Assembly (NCBI GenBank): GCA_021298655.1
Contig: JAJTFK010000008.1
Coordinates: forward strand, 1 to 64,000
Origin: Cryomorphaceae bacterium
GTDB lineage: Bacteria > Bacteroidota > Bacteroidia > Flavobacteriales > Schleiferiaceae
DNA length: 64,000 nt
Direction of reading: 5' to 3'
The notes beneath the pieces were generated by a model. It saw only the letters and a list, made by a program, of their open reading frames with translations. It was not told the origin of the DNA and made no database searches. Below, piece after piece: positions 33,999 to 42,541 of the stretch. A program made the translations under genes and the position numbers. How positions within the stretch are numbered: position 1 is the stretch's first letter; every line of letters begins with the position of its first letter.

Positions 33999-35336
33999 AT
34001 GAAACAACTCCTTACTCTGGTGGCGGTGCTTTCGGCTTTTGCCGGCTTCGCCCAAAAGCAGGTAACCTTCATTGTCGATATGCGCGGCTACACGGGCGCG
34101 ACCTATACCGGCGTTTTTGTGAACGGAACCTGGAACAACTGGTGCGGCAGCTGCAACCCGCTGACCGACCCTGAAAACGACTCGGTGTGGACCACCACAC
34201 TGCCCCTTACGGCGGACTCGGTGGAATACAAATTCACGCTGGACGGCTGGAGCGGTCAAGAAATGCTGACTGCGGGCTCGGCCTGTACCAAGACTACGGG
34301 CACGTTCACCAACCGCTTCGCACGACTTAATGCCGACACGATCCTCACGGGCGTATGCTGGCAGTCCTGCGCAAGCTGCACGGGCGTCAAGTACGCTACC
34401 TGGCAGGTCAACATGGCCAACGTAACCGTCGATACCACGGGGGTTTATGTTGCGGGCGGAACCGGAATGGGCCTGCCCGGCGACCACAAGATGGCGTTGA
34501 TCCCGGGAACCACGCGCTACACCAAAACGCTGCGCAAGCCCACGGGCTGGTCTTCGGACTTCACCTTCTTGAACGGTAACTGCCCGAGCTGGGGCTGTAA
34601 GGAAAACCTCGCGGGCAAGTCCTGTGCGGTAGGTCCCTACAACGACCGCGGCATGTCGGCCATGAACAGCGACTTCCACTTGCGCACCTGCTTTGGCGAG
34701 TGCACCACCGACGGAAGCTGCCCAGCCGCCGCCACAACCCAGAACATCACGTTCCAGGTGGACATGACCGGCCTGACCAGCACCTTCACCAGCCTTTACG
34801 TCAGCGGCCAATTCAACAACTGGAGCGGCAATGCCAACCAGATGACGGACCCCGACAACGACAACGTGTTCACGGTAACCCTGCCGTTGGTAACCGGCCA
34901 GTGGGAATACAAGTACTCGATGGACAACTGGGCCAGCAGCGAACAGCTTGCGCCCAACTCCAGCGATTCGCTCTGCACTAAGACGACGGGCGCATTCACG
35001 AACCGCGTGCTTCAGAGCGTAAGCGGCCAGAACACGACCCTGCCGGTGGTGTGCTACGCTTCGTGCTTGGCCTGCGGTGCCGACGCTTCGTTGGCCGAGG
35101 GCTTGATCTCCGCCCGCATATTCCCGAACCCCGCACAAGGTCACTTCGTGGTTGAAGCCGGCGTCGCCGAAGCCATTCGCGTTGAGGTAACCAACCTAAC
35201 CGGTCAAGTAGTGCACGTTGCGGAGTCGGCCAACGGGCAGGTCCGCATCGCCACCGAAGGATGGGCCCCGGCCGTGTACTTCGTGCGCACCGTCAGTGAG
35301 CGCGGCCAAAACCTGGCTCGCGTTACGGTACAGTAA
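33999..35336 (+). CDS. Secreted protein with three carbohydrate-binding-like modules and T9SS tail
   Basis: A 445-residue exported protein (MKQLLTLVAVLSAFAGFAQ). Modules 1 (about 20-120) and 3 (about 245-350) are homologous: VTFIVDM/ITFQVDM, VFVNGTWNNW/LYVSGQFNNW, PLTDPENDSVW/QMTDPDNDNVF, YKFTLDGW/YKYSMDNW, and a disulfide pair pattern around CTKTTG. They resemble CBM20/CBM48-like beta-sandwich modules. Module 2 (about 125-240) is a diverged relative with extra cysteines. Residues about 370-445 are a T9SS type A sorting domain (IFPNPAQGHFVVEA). No catalytic site is seen; a glycan-binding role in the PUL is likely. The gene is 35 nt after GH16 and ends at a terminator. Confidence 0.85.
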   Translation: MKQLLTLVAVLSAFAGFAQKQVTFIVDMRGYTGATYTGVFVNGTWNNWCGSCNPLTDPENDSVWTTTLPLTADSVEYKFTLDGWSGQEMLTAGSACTKTTGTFTNRFARLNADTILTGVCWQSCASCTGVKYATWQVNMANVTVDTTGVYVAGGTGMGLPGDHKMALIPGTTRYTKTLRKPTGWSSDFTFLNGNCPSWGCKENLAGKSCAVGPYNDRGMSAMNSDFHLRTCFGECTTDGSCPAAATTQNITFQVDMTGLTSTFTSLYVSGQFNNWSGNANQMTDPDNDNVFTVTLPLVTGQWEYKYSMDNWASSEQLAPNSSDSLCTKTTGAFTNRVLQSVSGQNTTLPVVCYASCLACGADASLAEGLISARIFPNPAQGHFVVEAGVAEAIRVEVTNLTGQVVHVAESANGQVRIATEGWAPAVYFVRTVSERGQNLARVTVQ

Positions 35337-35363
35337 GCAAAATTGGTGTTGATGTACCCCTAG

Positions 35364-35390
35364 GGGGAGGGGTTTTTCCCCTCCCCTTTT
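35364..35390 (+). terminator. Rho-independent terminator within the PUL
   Basis: GGGGAGGGG (35364-35372) and CCCCTCCCC (35378-35386) form a perfect 9-bp stem with a TTTTT loop and a T tail. It separates the binding-protein gene from the GH3 gene, so GH3 and the Nudix regulator may need their own promoter or readthrough. Confidence 0.85.
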
Positions 35391-35407
35391 TAATTTCCCC
35401 CCTTCGT

Positions 35408-37615
35408 ATGCGCTTCGGAACCCTCCTACTTTTTGCCCTTCCCTTGGCCGCAGTGGCCCAGCGCAAGCCCGTTGCGGCCCGCGTGGACAGCGTGCTTTCG
35501 CTGATGACCCTGCCCGAACTCGTTGGCCAAACGAATCAGTACAACGGATTCTGGAACGCCACCGGCCCAATGCCGGCGGGCAACGAGTGGGTCGAGCAGC
35601 GCGTCAAGGCACTGAAGCAGGGCGGAGTTGGGTCCGTGCTGAACGTCGCCGGGGTGGACCAAGTCCGCGCCCTGCAAAAAGTGGCGGTCGAAGAGACCCG
35701 CCTGGGAATTCCCCTGATTTTTGGCCTGGACGTGATCCACGGCTACCAAACCCTCAGCCCAATTCCCCTGGCTGAAGCCGCCAGCTGGGACCTTGAGGCC
35801 ATTAAGCGCTCTGCGCGCGCCGCCGCCCTCGAGGCCACAGCCGACGGGATCAACTGGACGTTTGCGCCCATGGTCGACATCAGCCGCGACCCGCGATGGG
35901 GCCGCGTCATGGAAGGCGCCGGCGAGGACCCCTACCTCGGAGCGCGCATCGCCGAAGCCCGCGTGCGCGGATTTCAGGGCGACAACTTGAGCGATCCCAC
36001 CACGCTAGCCGCATGCTTAAAGCACTTCGCGGGCTACGGGTTCCCGGTCTCGGGCAAGGACTACCACACGACCGACTACAGTGCCCACACGCTGTACAAC
36101 TGGATTTTGCCGCCGTTTGAAGCCGGAGTCAAGGCCGGAGCGGCCACGGTGATGAACGCGTTCAGCGCGGCCAACGGCATTCCCGCGACCGGCGATTCTG
36201 CGCTCGTCTGGGGCGAACTGCGCCGCCGCATGGGTTTTGGAGGCGTTCTGGTATCGGACTGGGGCTCGATCGGCGAAATGATCCCCCACGGCTACGCCAG
36301 GGACCTGCGCGACGCCGCCGACCGCGCACTGGCCGCAGGATGCGACATCGACATGGAATCGGATGCCTACCTGCGCCACGGCGTGGAGCTGGCCCGAAGC
36401 CATCCCGCCGACAGCCTTCGGTTCCGGGAAGCGGCCCGACGGATTTTGACGCTGAAGTTCGAACTCGGCTTGATGGACGACCCGTACCGCTACTGCAGAG
36501 CGACCAAGCCCGACGTGCGGGCAGAGGCCTACGATATGGCCGTGAGGTCTTCGGTGCTGCTCCAGAACAAGGGCGTGCTTCCGATCGGGAGCGTGCTCGT
36601 CGGGTTGACCGGCCCCATGGCGGCCGAGAAAAACGGCGTGCTGGGCAACTGGCGCGTGTCGGCCAAGGACCAATCCGCGCAGTCGCTGGCCGAAGCCGTT
36701 GAGGGTCGTTGCTGGACCTACGCGGCCTCGGCACCGCATTCGGTGGGCCAGGAAGCGTTTCACGCAGAACTCACCTTGAACGCCGCAGACACGAAGGCCA
36801 ACGATGCCGCCCTTAAGGCGCTGCGCAAGCACGACGTGCTCGTGCTGGCCGTGGGCGAGCACGGCTACGAGTCGGGCGAAGGACGAAGCCGCGCTTCGCT
36901 GCGCCTGAGTGCGGTTCAGCAGGACTTAATCCGCAAAGCGTACAAAACGGGCAAGCCCGTGGTCTTGGTCGTCTACGCCGGACGGCCGCTGGTGCTTGAA
37001 CCGTGGATTCAGGAGGGTGCCGCGGCCATTCTTTGGGCCTGGCAGCCCGGTACCCTTGGCGGTCAAGCAGTGGTCGACGTACTGTGCGGGAAAAGCGAGC
37101 CCTACGGCCGTTTGCCCATGACCTTTCCGCGCAGCGAGGGCCAAATTCCGATTCACTACGACGCCTTCAGCACGGGCCGCCCCGGACCCAAATCCGAGGT
37201 TTTTTGGTCGCACTATACCGACGAGTCCAACGCACCGGCCTACCCGTTTGGCTACGGCCTGAGCTACACCTCGTTTGCGTACGAAAACCTGCAGGTACGT
37301 GAAGCGCCTGGGGGATGGTCCGCCACGGTAACCGTCAGGAACACCGGCGCCCGATCCGGCAGCGACGTCGTGCAGCTCTACGTGGGCCGCGAAGGCAACG
37401 GCCAGATTTACCCCGTTAAATCGCTCAAAGCATTCAAACGCGTAGTACTGGAGCCCGGATCCAGCGCCGCCGTGGAACTCGAACTGCCTCGCGAAGCACT
37501 GACGCAGCGCGACGGCCAGGGGCGAAGCATCCCGTTCACCCACGGAACCCTTCGAATCACCGTCGGACCCAACAGCGCCGAAGGCCTGACGTGGACCACA
37601 AACCTCATCCCATGA
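35408..37615 (+). CDS. GH3-family beta-glucosidase (BglX-like)
   Basis: A 735-residue exported beta-glucosidase (signal MRFGTLLLFALPLAAVAQ) acting in the periplasm on oligoglucosides released by GH16. It has the GH3 (alpha/beta)8 domain with PLIFGLDVIHGY (about 100-111), KHFAGYG near 205, and the nucleophile in GGVLVSDWG (Asp284). The GH3_C domain follows, with LAVGEHGYESGEGRSR containing the likely acid/base region, then a C-terminal fibronectin III-like domain. Domain order and length match BglX. It overlaps the downstream Nudix gene by 4 nt (ATGA). Confidence 0.95.
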   Translation: MRFGTLLLFALPLAAVAQRKPVAARVDSVLSLMTLPELVGQTNQYNGFWNATGPMPAGNEWVEQRVKALKQGGVGSVLNVAGVDQVRALQKVAVEETRLGIPLIFGLDVIHGYQTLSPIPLAEAASWDLEAIKRSARAAALEATADGINWTFAPMVDISRDPRWGRVMEGAGEDPYLGARIAEARVRGFQGDNLSDPTTLAACLKHFAGYGFPVSGKDYHTTDYSAHTLYNWILPPFEAGVKAGAATVMNAFSAANGIPATGDSALVWGELRRRMGFGGVLVSDWGSIGEMIPHGYARDLRDAADRALAAGCDIDMESDAYLRHGVELARSHPADSLRFREAARRILTLKFELGLMDDPYRYCRATKPDVRAEAYDMAVRSSVLLQNKGVLPIGSVLVGLTGPMAAEKNGVLGNWRVSAKDQSAQSLAEAVEGRCWTYAASAPHSVGQEAFHAELTLNAADTKANDAALKALRKHDVLVLAVGEHGYESGEGRSRASLRLSAVQQDLIRKAYKTGKPVVLVVYAGRPLVLEPWIQEGAAAILWAWQPGTLGGQAVVDVLCGKSEPYGRLPMTFPRSEGQIPIHYDAFSTGRPGPKSEVFWSHYTDESNAPAYPFGYGLSYTSFAYENLQVREAPGGWSATVTVRNTGARSGSDVVQLYVGREGNGQIYPVKSLKAFKRVVLEPGSSAAVELELPREALTQRDGQGRSIPFTHGTLRITVGPNSAEGLTWTTNLIP

Positions 37616-38319
37616 GCCTCGAATCGGAACGCCAACGCCTCAGCCCCTTCTTTCAGTTCGGTCAGTCCGTGGACTGCGTCGTATTCGGATTTGATGGGGT
37701 TAGTCTGCAAATTCTGGTCATTGAACGCGGAGCAGAGCCCTTTTTCGGCTACGAAGCCCTGCCCGGTGACCTGGTGCGCCTGGACGAAGACATCGACGAA
37801 GCGGCCACCCGGATTCTCCACGACCTGACGGGACTCAATAACGTCTTTCTGGACCAGCTTAAAACCTTTGGACGGGTCGACCGCCACCCCCTGGGACGCG
37901 TGGTCACCACCGCGTTTTACTCGCTAATCAACCAGACCAAATACAACCCGCGCCCGGCCTCTTGGGCCGTCAAAGCGCGCTGGAAGTCGCTCAGCGAGCT
38001 CGAAGAAATGGCGTTCGACCACCGGGAGCTGCTGCAAACCGCCCTGGATGCCTTGCAGCGCCAGGTGCGCCAGCACCCCATCGGGTTTGAGCTGCTGCCC
38101 GAGGAGTTCACGCTGGCCCAGCTCCAAACGCTGTACGAAGCCGTGCTCAATACGCAGTTTGACAAGGCCAACTTCCGCAAAAAAATCCTGAGTATGGAGG
38201 TGCTGAAGGCCCTCGACAAGACGCAGCAGGCGGTACGCCACCGTCCGGCGCGCCTGTACCGCTTTGACACCCAGCGCTATACTTCGCTGGCCAAGCAGGG
38301 GTTCCTGTTTGAGCTGTAG
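37612..38319 (+). CDS. NrtR/AraR-type Nudix-domain transcription regulator
   Basis: A 235-residue regulator. Residues about 15-140 are a Nudix fold (CVVFGFDGVSLQILVIERG as VVFGFDG...LVIERG), but the catalytic Nudix box GX5EX7REUXEEXGU is degenerate: the RE-U-x-EE-x-G core reads RILHDLTGL, lacking the metal-binding glutamates. Residues about 150-235 are a winged helix ending RPARLYRFDTQRY, typical of NrtR-like regulators. In Bacteroides a member (AraR) senses arabinose as known from the literature. Here the gene is coupled to GH3 (ATGA), so it probably senses a glucan-derived metabolite and controls the PUL; the dyads upstream of susC are candidate sites. Confidence 0.85.
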   Translation: MSLESERQRLSPFFQFGQSVDCVVFGFDGVSLQILVIERGAEPFFGYEALPGDLVRLDEDIDEAATRILHDLTGLNNVFLDQLKTFGRVDRHPLGRVVTTAFYSLINQTKYNPRPASWAVKARWKSLSELEEMAFDHRELLQTALDALQRQVRQHPIGFELLPEEFTLAQLQTLYEAVLNTQFDKANFRKKILSMEVLKALDKTQQAVRHRPARLYRFDTQRYTSLAKQGFLFEL

Positions 38320-38353
38320 CCCAAGCGGGCGGTGTTCTGGCACGGTGCTTGAG

Positions 38354-38361
38354 TACCTTCG
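38354..38361 (+). promoter_or_regulatory. -7-like box TACCTTCG of the DUF5686 gene
   Basis: TACCTTCG with a 4-nt gap (CGCC) to the GTG at 38366. This geometry is the main reason for choosing that GTG as start. Confidence 0.55.
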
Positions 38362-38365
38362 CGCC

Positions 38366-40606
38366 GTGGTTCGGGTTCACATTCTGGGATTATTGCTGCT
38401 CATTCAGGCCGGTAGTGCCTGGGGTCAAGTCCGTTCCGATTCGCTTCGGAACATAGACCTCGACGCCGTGCTGGTGGTCGCGGAACCCATCGACAAAGCC
38501 TATGAGGTCCTTCGCGAGGCCGGGCGTCGCAACCAACCCCTACCCAGTTTTCAGTGCAGTACGGCGGTGAAGTCGAGCTACGGGGGCGGCTCCGGACTCC
38601 ACCTTCGCGAAGCCTTAAGTGTGAGCCTGTTCGCGGCCCCCGACCGATTCAGTGAGCGCATTTACCTGGCCGACGAGCACCAAGGCGGACGCAGCCTGAG
38701 CGATGGCCGAACCGCCGAAGTGCGGTTCAGCGTAGGGCGCGACGACGGCATCGTCCCCCAAGAGCGCGGGGCCGTGCTGGGCAAGCACTTTTTTGAATCC
38801 TACGCCGACGGGAACCTCGACCTTTACCGGAGTAGCATTGAGCTGCCGCGGCTTGCTACGGTACCCATTCCCTCCCCGCTGGCCTGGGATGCCGAGTTGC
38901 AGTACCGTGCGCGGGTGGTCCAGGCCGAGGCCAAGGGCAACGCGGTACACTGGACCGTCTCGGTCGCGCCGCGAACGGCTTCTGGAGCCCTGCTGCGCGG
39001 TACCCTGGTCATCGAAGACAGCGCCTACACGGTGGTCCGTGCCGACCTGGAGCTTCCCGCCCAAAGTCTGGTTCGCTACACGCAGGTTCGCGTGCAGCAG
39101 TCCTACCGGTTCGCGGCGGGGCGTTCGGTGGTTTCGGCGCGGAATTTCGAACTAATCGACGCGGCAGGCGACACGGCGCGCACCCAGATCCTGCACGACG
39201 AATACGATTTCAACGGCCAACTCCGACCCAAAGACCTCGGGCTTGCGGCCGTGGCCTACGACCAAAAGGCCTTCGACGCCAGCCCAACCGATTGGGCCGC
39301 CGCCCGCAAAATCGCCCTGGATCCGGGCGAATCGCGCCACATCACCTACCAAGACAGCCTGACCTTGTTCTACGATTCGGACAGCTACAAGGACAGTGTC
39401 GACGCCGTGTACAACAAATTTCACTGGTGGGAGCCCCTGGTTTCCGGGGTTGGATTCCGCTCCAGCAAAAAAGGGGTTGAGTGGTTTGTGCTTCCTGTAG
39501 TCGCCCAAATGCGCTTTTTTGGCGTCGGCGGCTACCGCCACAACCTGGGCGGAAGCTTTGCGCGGACGTTTCCGGACCGCCGCCGTCTGGACGTGGAAGG
39601 CAACCTCGACTACGGCGTGGTCAACCGAGACGTCCGCGGCGATCTGAGCTTGAGCTACCTCTACAATCCGCGCAACTTTGGCCTGCTGCGGGTCGAGCTG
39701 GGCGACAACTACACGTTTGTCAACACCTACGAACCCATCTTGGGCACCTTTGCCCGCGGAAACTACGTGCGAAAAACGTTTTTTCAGGGTTCGCACCGAA
39801 TGGAGCTGACCAACGGACTGTACCTGCGGACGTCCTTTGATTTTTCGCGCCGCGAGGCCATAACCGGGCTCAAGCTCGAGGACTGGTCCAACCAGCTGTT
39901 TGGCGAACTCAACGACCCCACGCCGTTTAGAACCTACACGATTGCCTTGGTAGGCGCCGACCTGAGCTACACCCCCGGGCAGCGCTACGTCATGAAGGGG
40001 CCGCGCAAAATTGCGCTTGGCAGCACCTGGCCGACCTTTACGCTGCAGGCCAAGCAGGGCATTCCCGGCCTGCTCGGAGGCATGGTGAACTTCACGTCGC
40101 TCCGACTCAACGCCAAGGACTTCCGGCAGTCGCGCTTTTGGGGCACCACGAATTGGAACCTCGGCGTCGGCACCTTCCTCGCCAAGGAACTGGACTCGAT
40201 TCGCTTCATTGAGCACCGCTTTTTTCGGGGGTCGGACCAGCTGCTGCTCAGCAACCCCACGGCCAGCATGCAGGCCCTGGACTCGACCTACCACACCGCG
40301 CGTCCCTGGGCCGAGGCCTATTTTATTCACCACTTTGACCGCTCCCTGCTCGACCGCGTGCCCCTGGTTCGCGCCCTGCATCTGGTGCCGGTGGTGGGGG
40401 GCGGAATGCTGTACGTCGCCGAGGCCAAGGTTTTTCACGCCGAAGTGTACGGCGGACTCGAGCTGCCCTTCCGACTGTGGGACCAGCGCATGCGCGTTGG
40501 CGCCTACCGCGTTTGGACCGACCAAGGAAATCCGGTTATTCCCGGATTTCGGCTCAAGCTCGGGGTTGATTTTTACGACAGCTACCAAGGCCGATGGTCG
40601 TATTAA
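38366..40606 (+). CDS. DUF5686-family outer-membrane protein
   Basis: A 746-residue beta-barrel protein of the DUF5686 family common in Bacteroidota; function unknown. The GTG start gives a signal peptide (VVRVHILGLLLLIQAGSAWGQ read from fMet) and follows a -7 box by 4 nt; upstream in-frame codons belong to the end of the Nudix gene. Most family members have an N-terminal CarboxypepD_reg-like domain, which is missing here. The barrel part (from about 330) contains the repeated aromatic strand pattern and ends FYDSYQGRWSY. The TAA stop is the first three bases of a heptad array. Confidence 0.82.
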   Translation: MVRVHILGLLLLIQAGSAWGQVRSDSLRNIDLDAVLVVAEPIDKAYEVLREAGRRNQPLPSFQCSTAVKSSYGGGSGLHLREALSVSLFAAPDRFSERIYLADEHQGGRSLSDGRTAEVRFSVGRDDGIVPQERGAVLGKHFFESYADGNLDLYRSSIELPRLATVPIPSPLAWDAELQYRARVVQAEAKGNAVHWTVSVAPRTASGALLRGTLVIEDSAYTVVRADLELPAQSLVRYTQVRVQQSYRFAAGRSVVSARNFELIDAAGDTARTQILHDEYDFNGQLRPKDLGLAAVAYDQKAFDASPTDWAAARKIALDPGESRHITYQDSLTLFYDSDSYKDSVDAVYNKFHWWEPLVSGVGFRSSKKGVEWFVLPVVAQMRFFGVGGYRHNLGGSFARTFPDRRRLDVEGNLDYGVVNRDVRGDLSLSYLYNPRNFGLLRVELGDNYTFVNTYEPILGTFARGNYVRKTFFQGSHRMELTNGLYLRTSFDFSRREAITGLKLEDWSNQLFGELNDPTPFRTYTIALVGADLSYTPGQRYVMKGPRKIALGSTWPTFTLQAKQGIPGLLGGMVNFTSLRLNAKDFRQSRFWGTTNWNLGVGTFLAKELDSIRFIEHRFFRGSDQLLLSNPTASMQALDSTYHTARPWAEAYFIHHFDRSLLDRVPLVRALHLVPVVGGGMLYVAEAKVFHAEVYGGLELPFRLWDQRMRVGAYRVWTDQGNPVIPGFRLKLGVDFYDSYQGRWSY

Positions 40607-40638
40607 CCCGTAACAAGTAACCAGTAACCAGCAACCAA
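40604..40638. repeat. Heptad intergenic repeat array (5 units)
   Basis: TAACCCG, TAACAAG, TAACCAG, TAACCAG, CAACCAA in register from the stop codon of the DUF5686 gene, ending 5 nt before the M61 ATG. The clearest example of the unit (consensus TAACCAG). Confidence 0.85.
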
Positions 40639-40643
40639 GCAAT

Positions 40644-42509
40644 ATGATTCGTTCCTTCTTTTTTGCCGCCCTCGCGCTGGCTGCGACGGCCAAGGCCCAG
40701 TCCGTTTACCGAGTTGACCTCACGGCCGACGGAGCCACTGTGGCGCACACGGGCTTTGCGGCCCCCGACGCGAACCCAGCTGACGGGTTTTCGGCGACCT
40801 ACCACCTGCCCAAGACGGTGCCCGGCACCTACGCCACCCTCGACTACGGGCGGTACGTGACGGACTTTACGGCCACAGACGCCCAAGGCAAGGCCTTGAA
40901 GGTCAAAAAAATGGGGAACAACAGCTGGAAGGTCAGCGGCACCTCAGCCCCCGTCGCCGTGCGCTACAGCGTGGCCAGTATCATGGAGCTCGAAGTCAAA
41001 AAGAACAAGATTTTTGAGCCCGCGAGCACCTTCCACGACGACCAAAAAGGTTCCGTGCTGAACGGCGGCGGCGTGTACGGATTCTGGACCGGCCAAGAGC
41101 GCGGATCGGTGCGCGTAGACCTGGGCACCCCGGCCGGATGGTTCGCGGCTACTTCGCTCGATGGCGAAGCGGGCAACGGACGCACCCTACTGCGCGCCGA
41201 CAGCTACCACGCGCTGCTCGACAACCCCGTGCTGCTGACCAAGCCGGACACGGCCGGATTTTGGGTTGCCAACACCCGCGTGACCATTGCGGTCCTGGAC
41301 CTCAACGGAACCCCACGCGCAGCGGACTTCAAGCGCGAGCTCGAGGCCGATATGGCCGCGGTCGCGCGCTTCCTGCCCCAGCTGCCGGTGGACCGCTACA
41401 CCTTTTTGACGATGGTGGGCGACTTCCGTTGGGCCGGCGACATTTTGTTCAGCGGAAAACCCAGCCTTGGCGGCATCATCAAGGTGGCCAAATCCTTGGG
41501 GAGCCAAGGTTTTGGCGCGCTGGAGCACAATACCTCGTCGGTGTACTACCTCGGCGACTTTGGAACCGGCGAGCGCATGCCCAAGGAGCTCCGCGTCGAA
41601 AAGCAGCTTCTGGACGCCGCCGTTCACGAGTTCATGCACATCATCACGCCGCTGGGCCTGCATGCCCCGGCGATCCACGACTTTGACTACGCCAATCCCA
41701 GCATGAGCCAGCACCTCTGGCTCTACGAGGGCGTGACCGAGTACTTTGCGCAACTGATTCGCTACCAGGGCGGACGCCTCAGCGAAAAGGAGTACCTCGA
41801 CGCGATGCGCGGCAAAATCGTTCAGGGCGAGAAGTTTCCCAACAGCAAGTTCAGCTTCACCGAAATGTCGCGAAACGTGCTCGACAAGCCCTACAAAGAC
41901 GCCTACCTGCACGTGTACGACCGCGGAGCCGTGATGGCCTGGCTGATCGACGCCCGGATTCGCGGTGCGCACGAAGGCCAGAAGTCCCTGATCGACGTCA
42001 TTATGGCGCTGCACACGCAGTACGGTCCGAGCCGCCCCTTCGACGAGGCCGGGTTCTTTGACGCCTTCTGCGAAGTGGCCGAAACCCCGGGGCTGCGCGA
42101 GTTTTTTGCGCGCCACGTCGAAGGCCGGGAGCCGCTTCCCTACGCCGAGGCCCTGAAGCTCGTCGGCCTGGACTACGCCGCAGAGGGCAGCGAAGTAAAA
42201 ACGCTCAACCCGGTTGAAGCGGGTAAAAACGACCTAAAGGTTTCGGTCGAAAACATGGGGATGACCCGTGTGGTGAAAAAGGTAGGGCCCAACGAGTGGG
42301 CCGGGCTCAAGGTGGGCGACGAAGTTTCGATGACGGAATTGGTCGCGGCCCGAAACGAGGCGGTCGACGGAGTCATGAAGTTGCCCGTCACCCGCGGCAG
42401 CGAGCGCGTGGTGCTCGACGTTCCGGTCAAAACCGAAACCGTGGCACGCCCGCACCACCTCAAGGTGGCCAACGACGCGCTTTGGAAGGGCTTTAGCACA
42501 AGGCCGTAG
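40644..42509 (+). CDS. M61-family (glycyl aminopeptidase-like) metallopeptidase with PDZ domain
   Basis: A 621-residue exported peptidase (signal MIRSFFFAALALAATAKAQ). An N-terminal beta domain (about 20-190) is followed by the gluzincin catalytic domain with HEFMH at 328-332 and the third ligand in WLYEGVTEYFAQ about 27 residues later. Residues about 515-600 form a PDZ-like domain (GMTRVVKKVGPNEWAGLKVGDEV as GPNEWAGLKVGDEV). Typical family length. A promoter is not obvious because the upstream region is a heptad array; co-transcription with the DUF5686 gene is likely. The TAG stop starts another heptad array. Confidence 0.92.
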   Translation: MIRSFFFAALALAATAKAQSVYRVDLTADGATVAHTGFAAPDANPADGFSATYHLPKTVPGTYATLDYGRYVTDFTATDAQGKALKVKKMGNNSWKVSGTSAPVAVRYSVASIMELEVKKNKIFEPASTFHDDQKGSVLNGGGVYGFWTGQERGSVRVDLGTPAGWFAATSLDGEAGNGRTLLRADSYHALLDNPVLLTKPDTAGFWVANTRVTIAVLDLNGTPRAADFKRELEADMAAVARFLPQLPVDRYTFLTMVGDFRWAGDILFSGKPSLGGIIKVAKSLGSQGFGALEHNTSSVYYLGDFGTGERMPKELRVEKQLLDAAVHEFMHIITPLGLHAPAIHDFDYANPSMSQHLWLYEGVTEYFAQLIRYQGGRLSEKEYLDAMRGKIVQGEKFPNSKFSFTEMSRNVLDKPYKDAYLHVYDRGAVMAWLIDARIRGAHEGQKSLIDVIMALHTQYGPSRPFDEAGFFDAFCEVAETPGLREFFARHVEGREPLPYAEALKLVGLDYAAEGSEVKTLNPVEAGKNDLKVSVENMGMTRVVKKVGPNEWAGLKVGDEVSMTELVAARNEAVDGVMKLPVTRGSERVVLDVPVKTETVARPHHLKVANDALWKGFSTRP

Positions 42510-42541
42510 CGAGCAACCAGTTACTAGCAACTAGTTACTGG
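42507..42541. repeat. Heptad intergenic repeat array (5 units)
   Basis: TAGCGAG, CAACCAG, TTACTAG, CAACTAG, TTACTGG from the stop codon of the M61 gene. The following CTAG carries the stop of the convergent gene at 42542. Confidence 0.85.
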
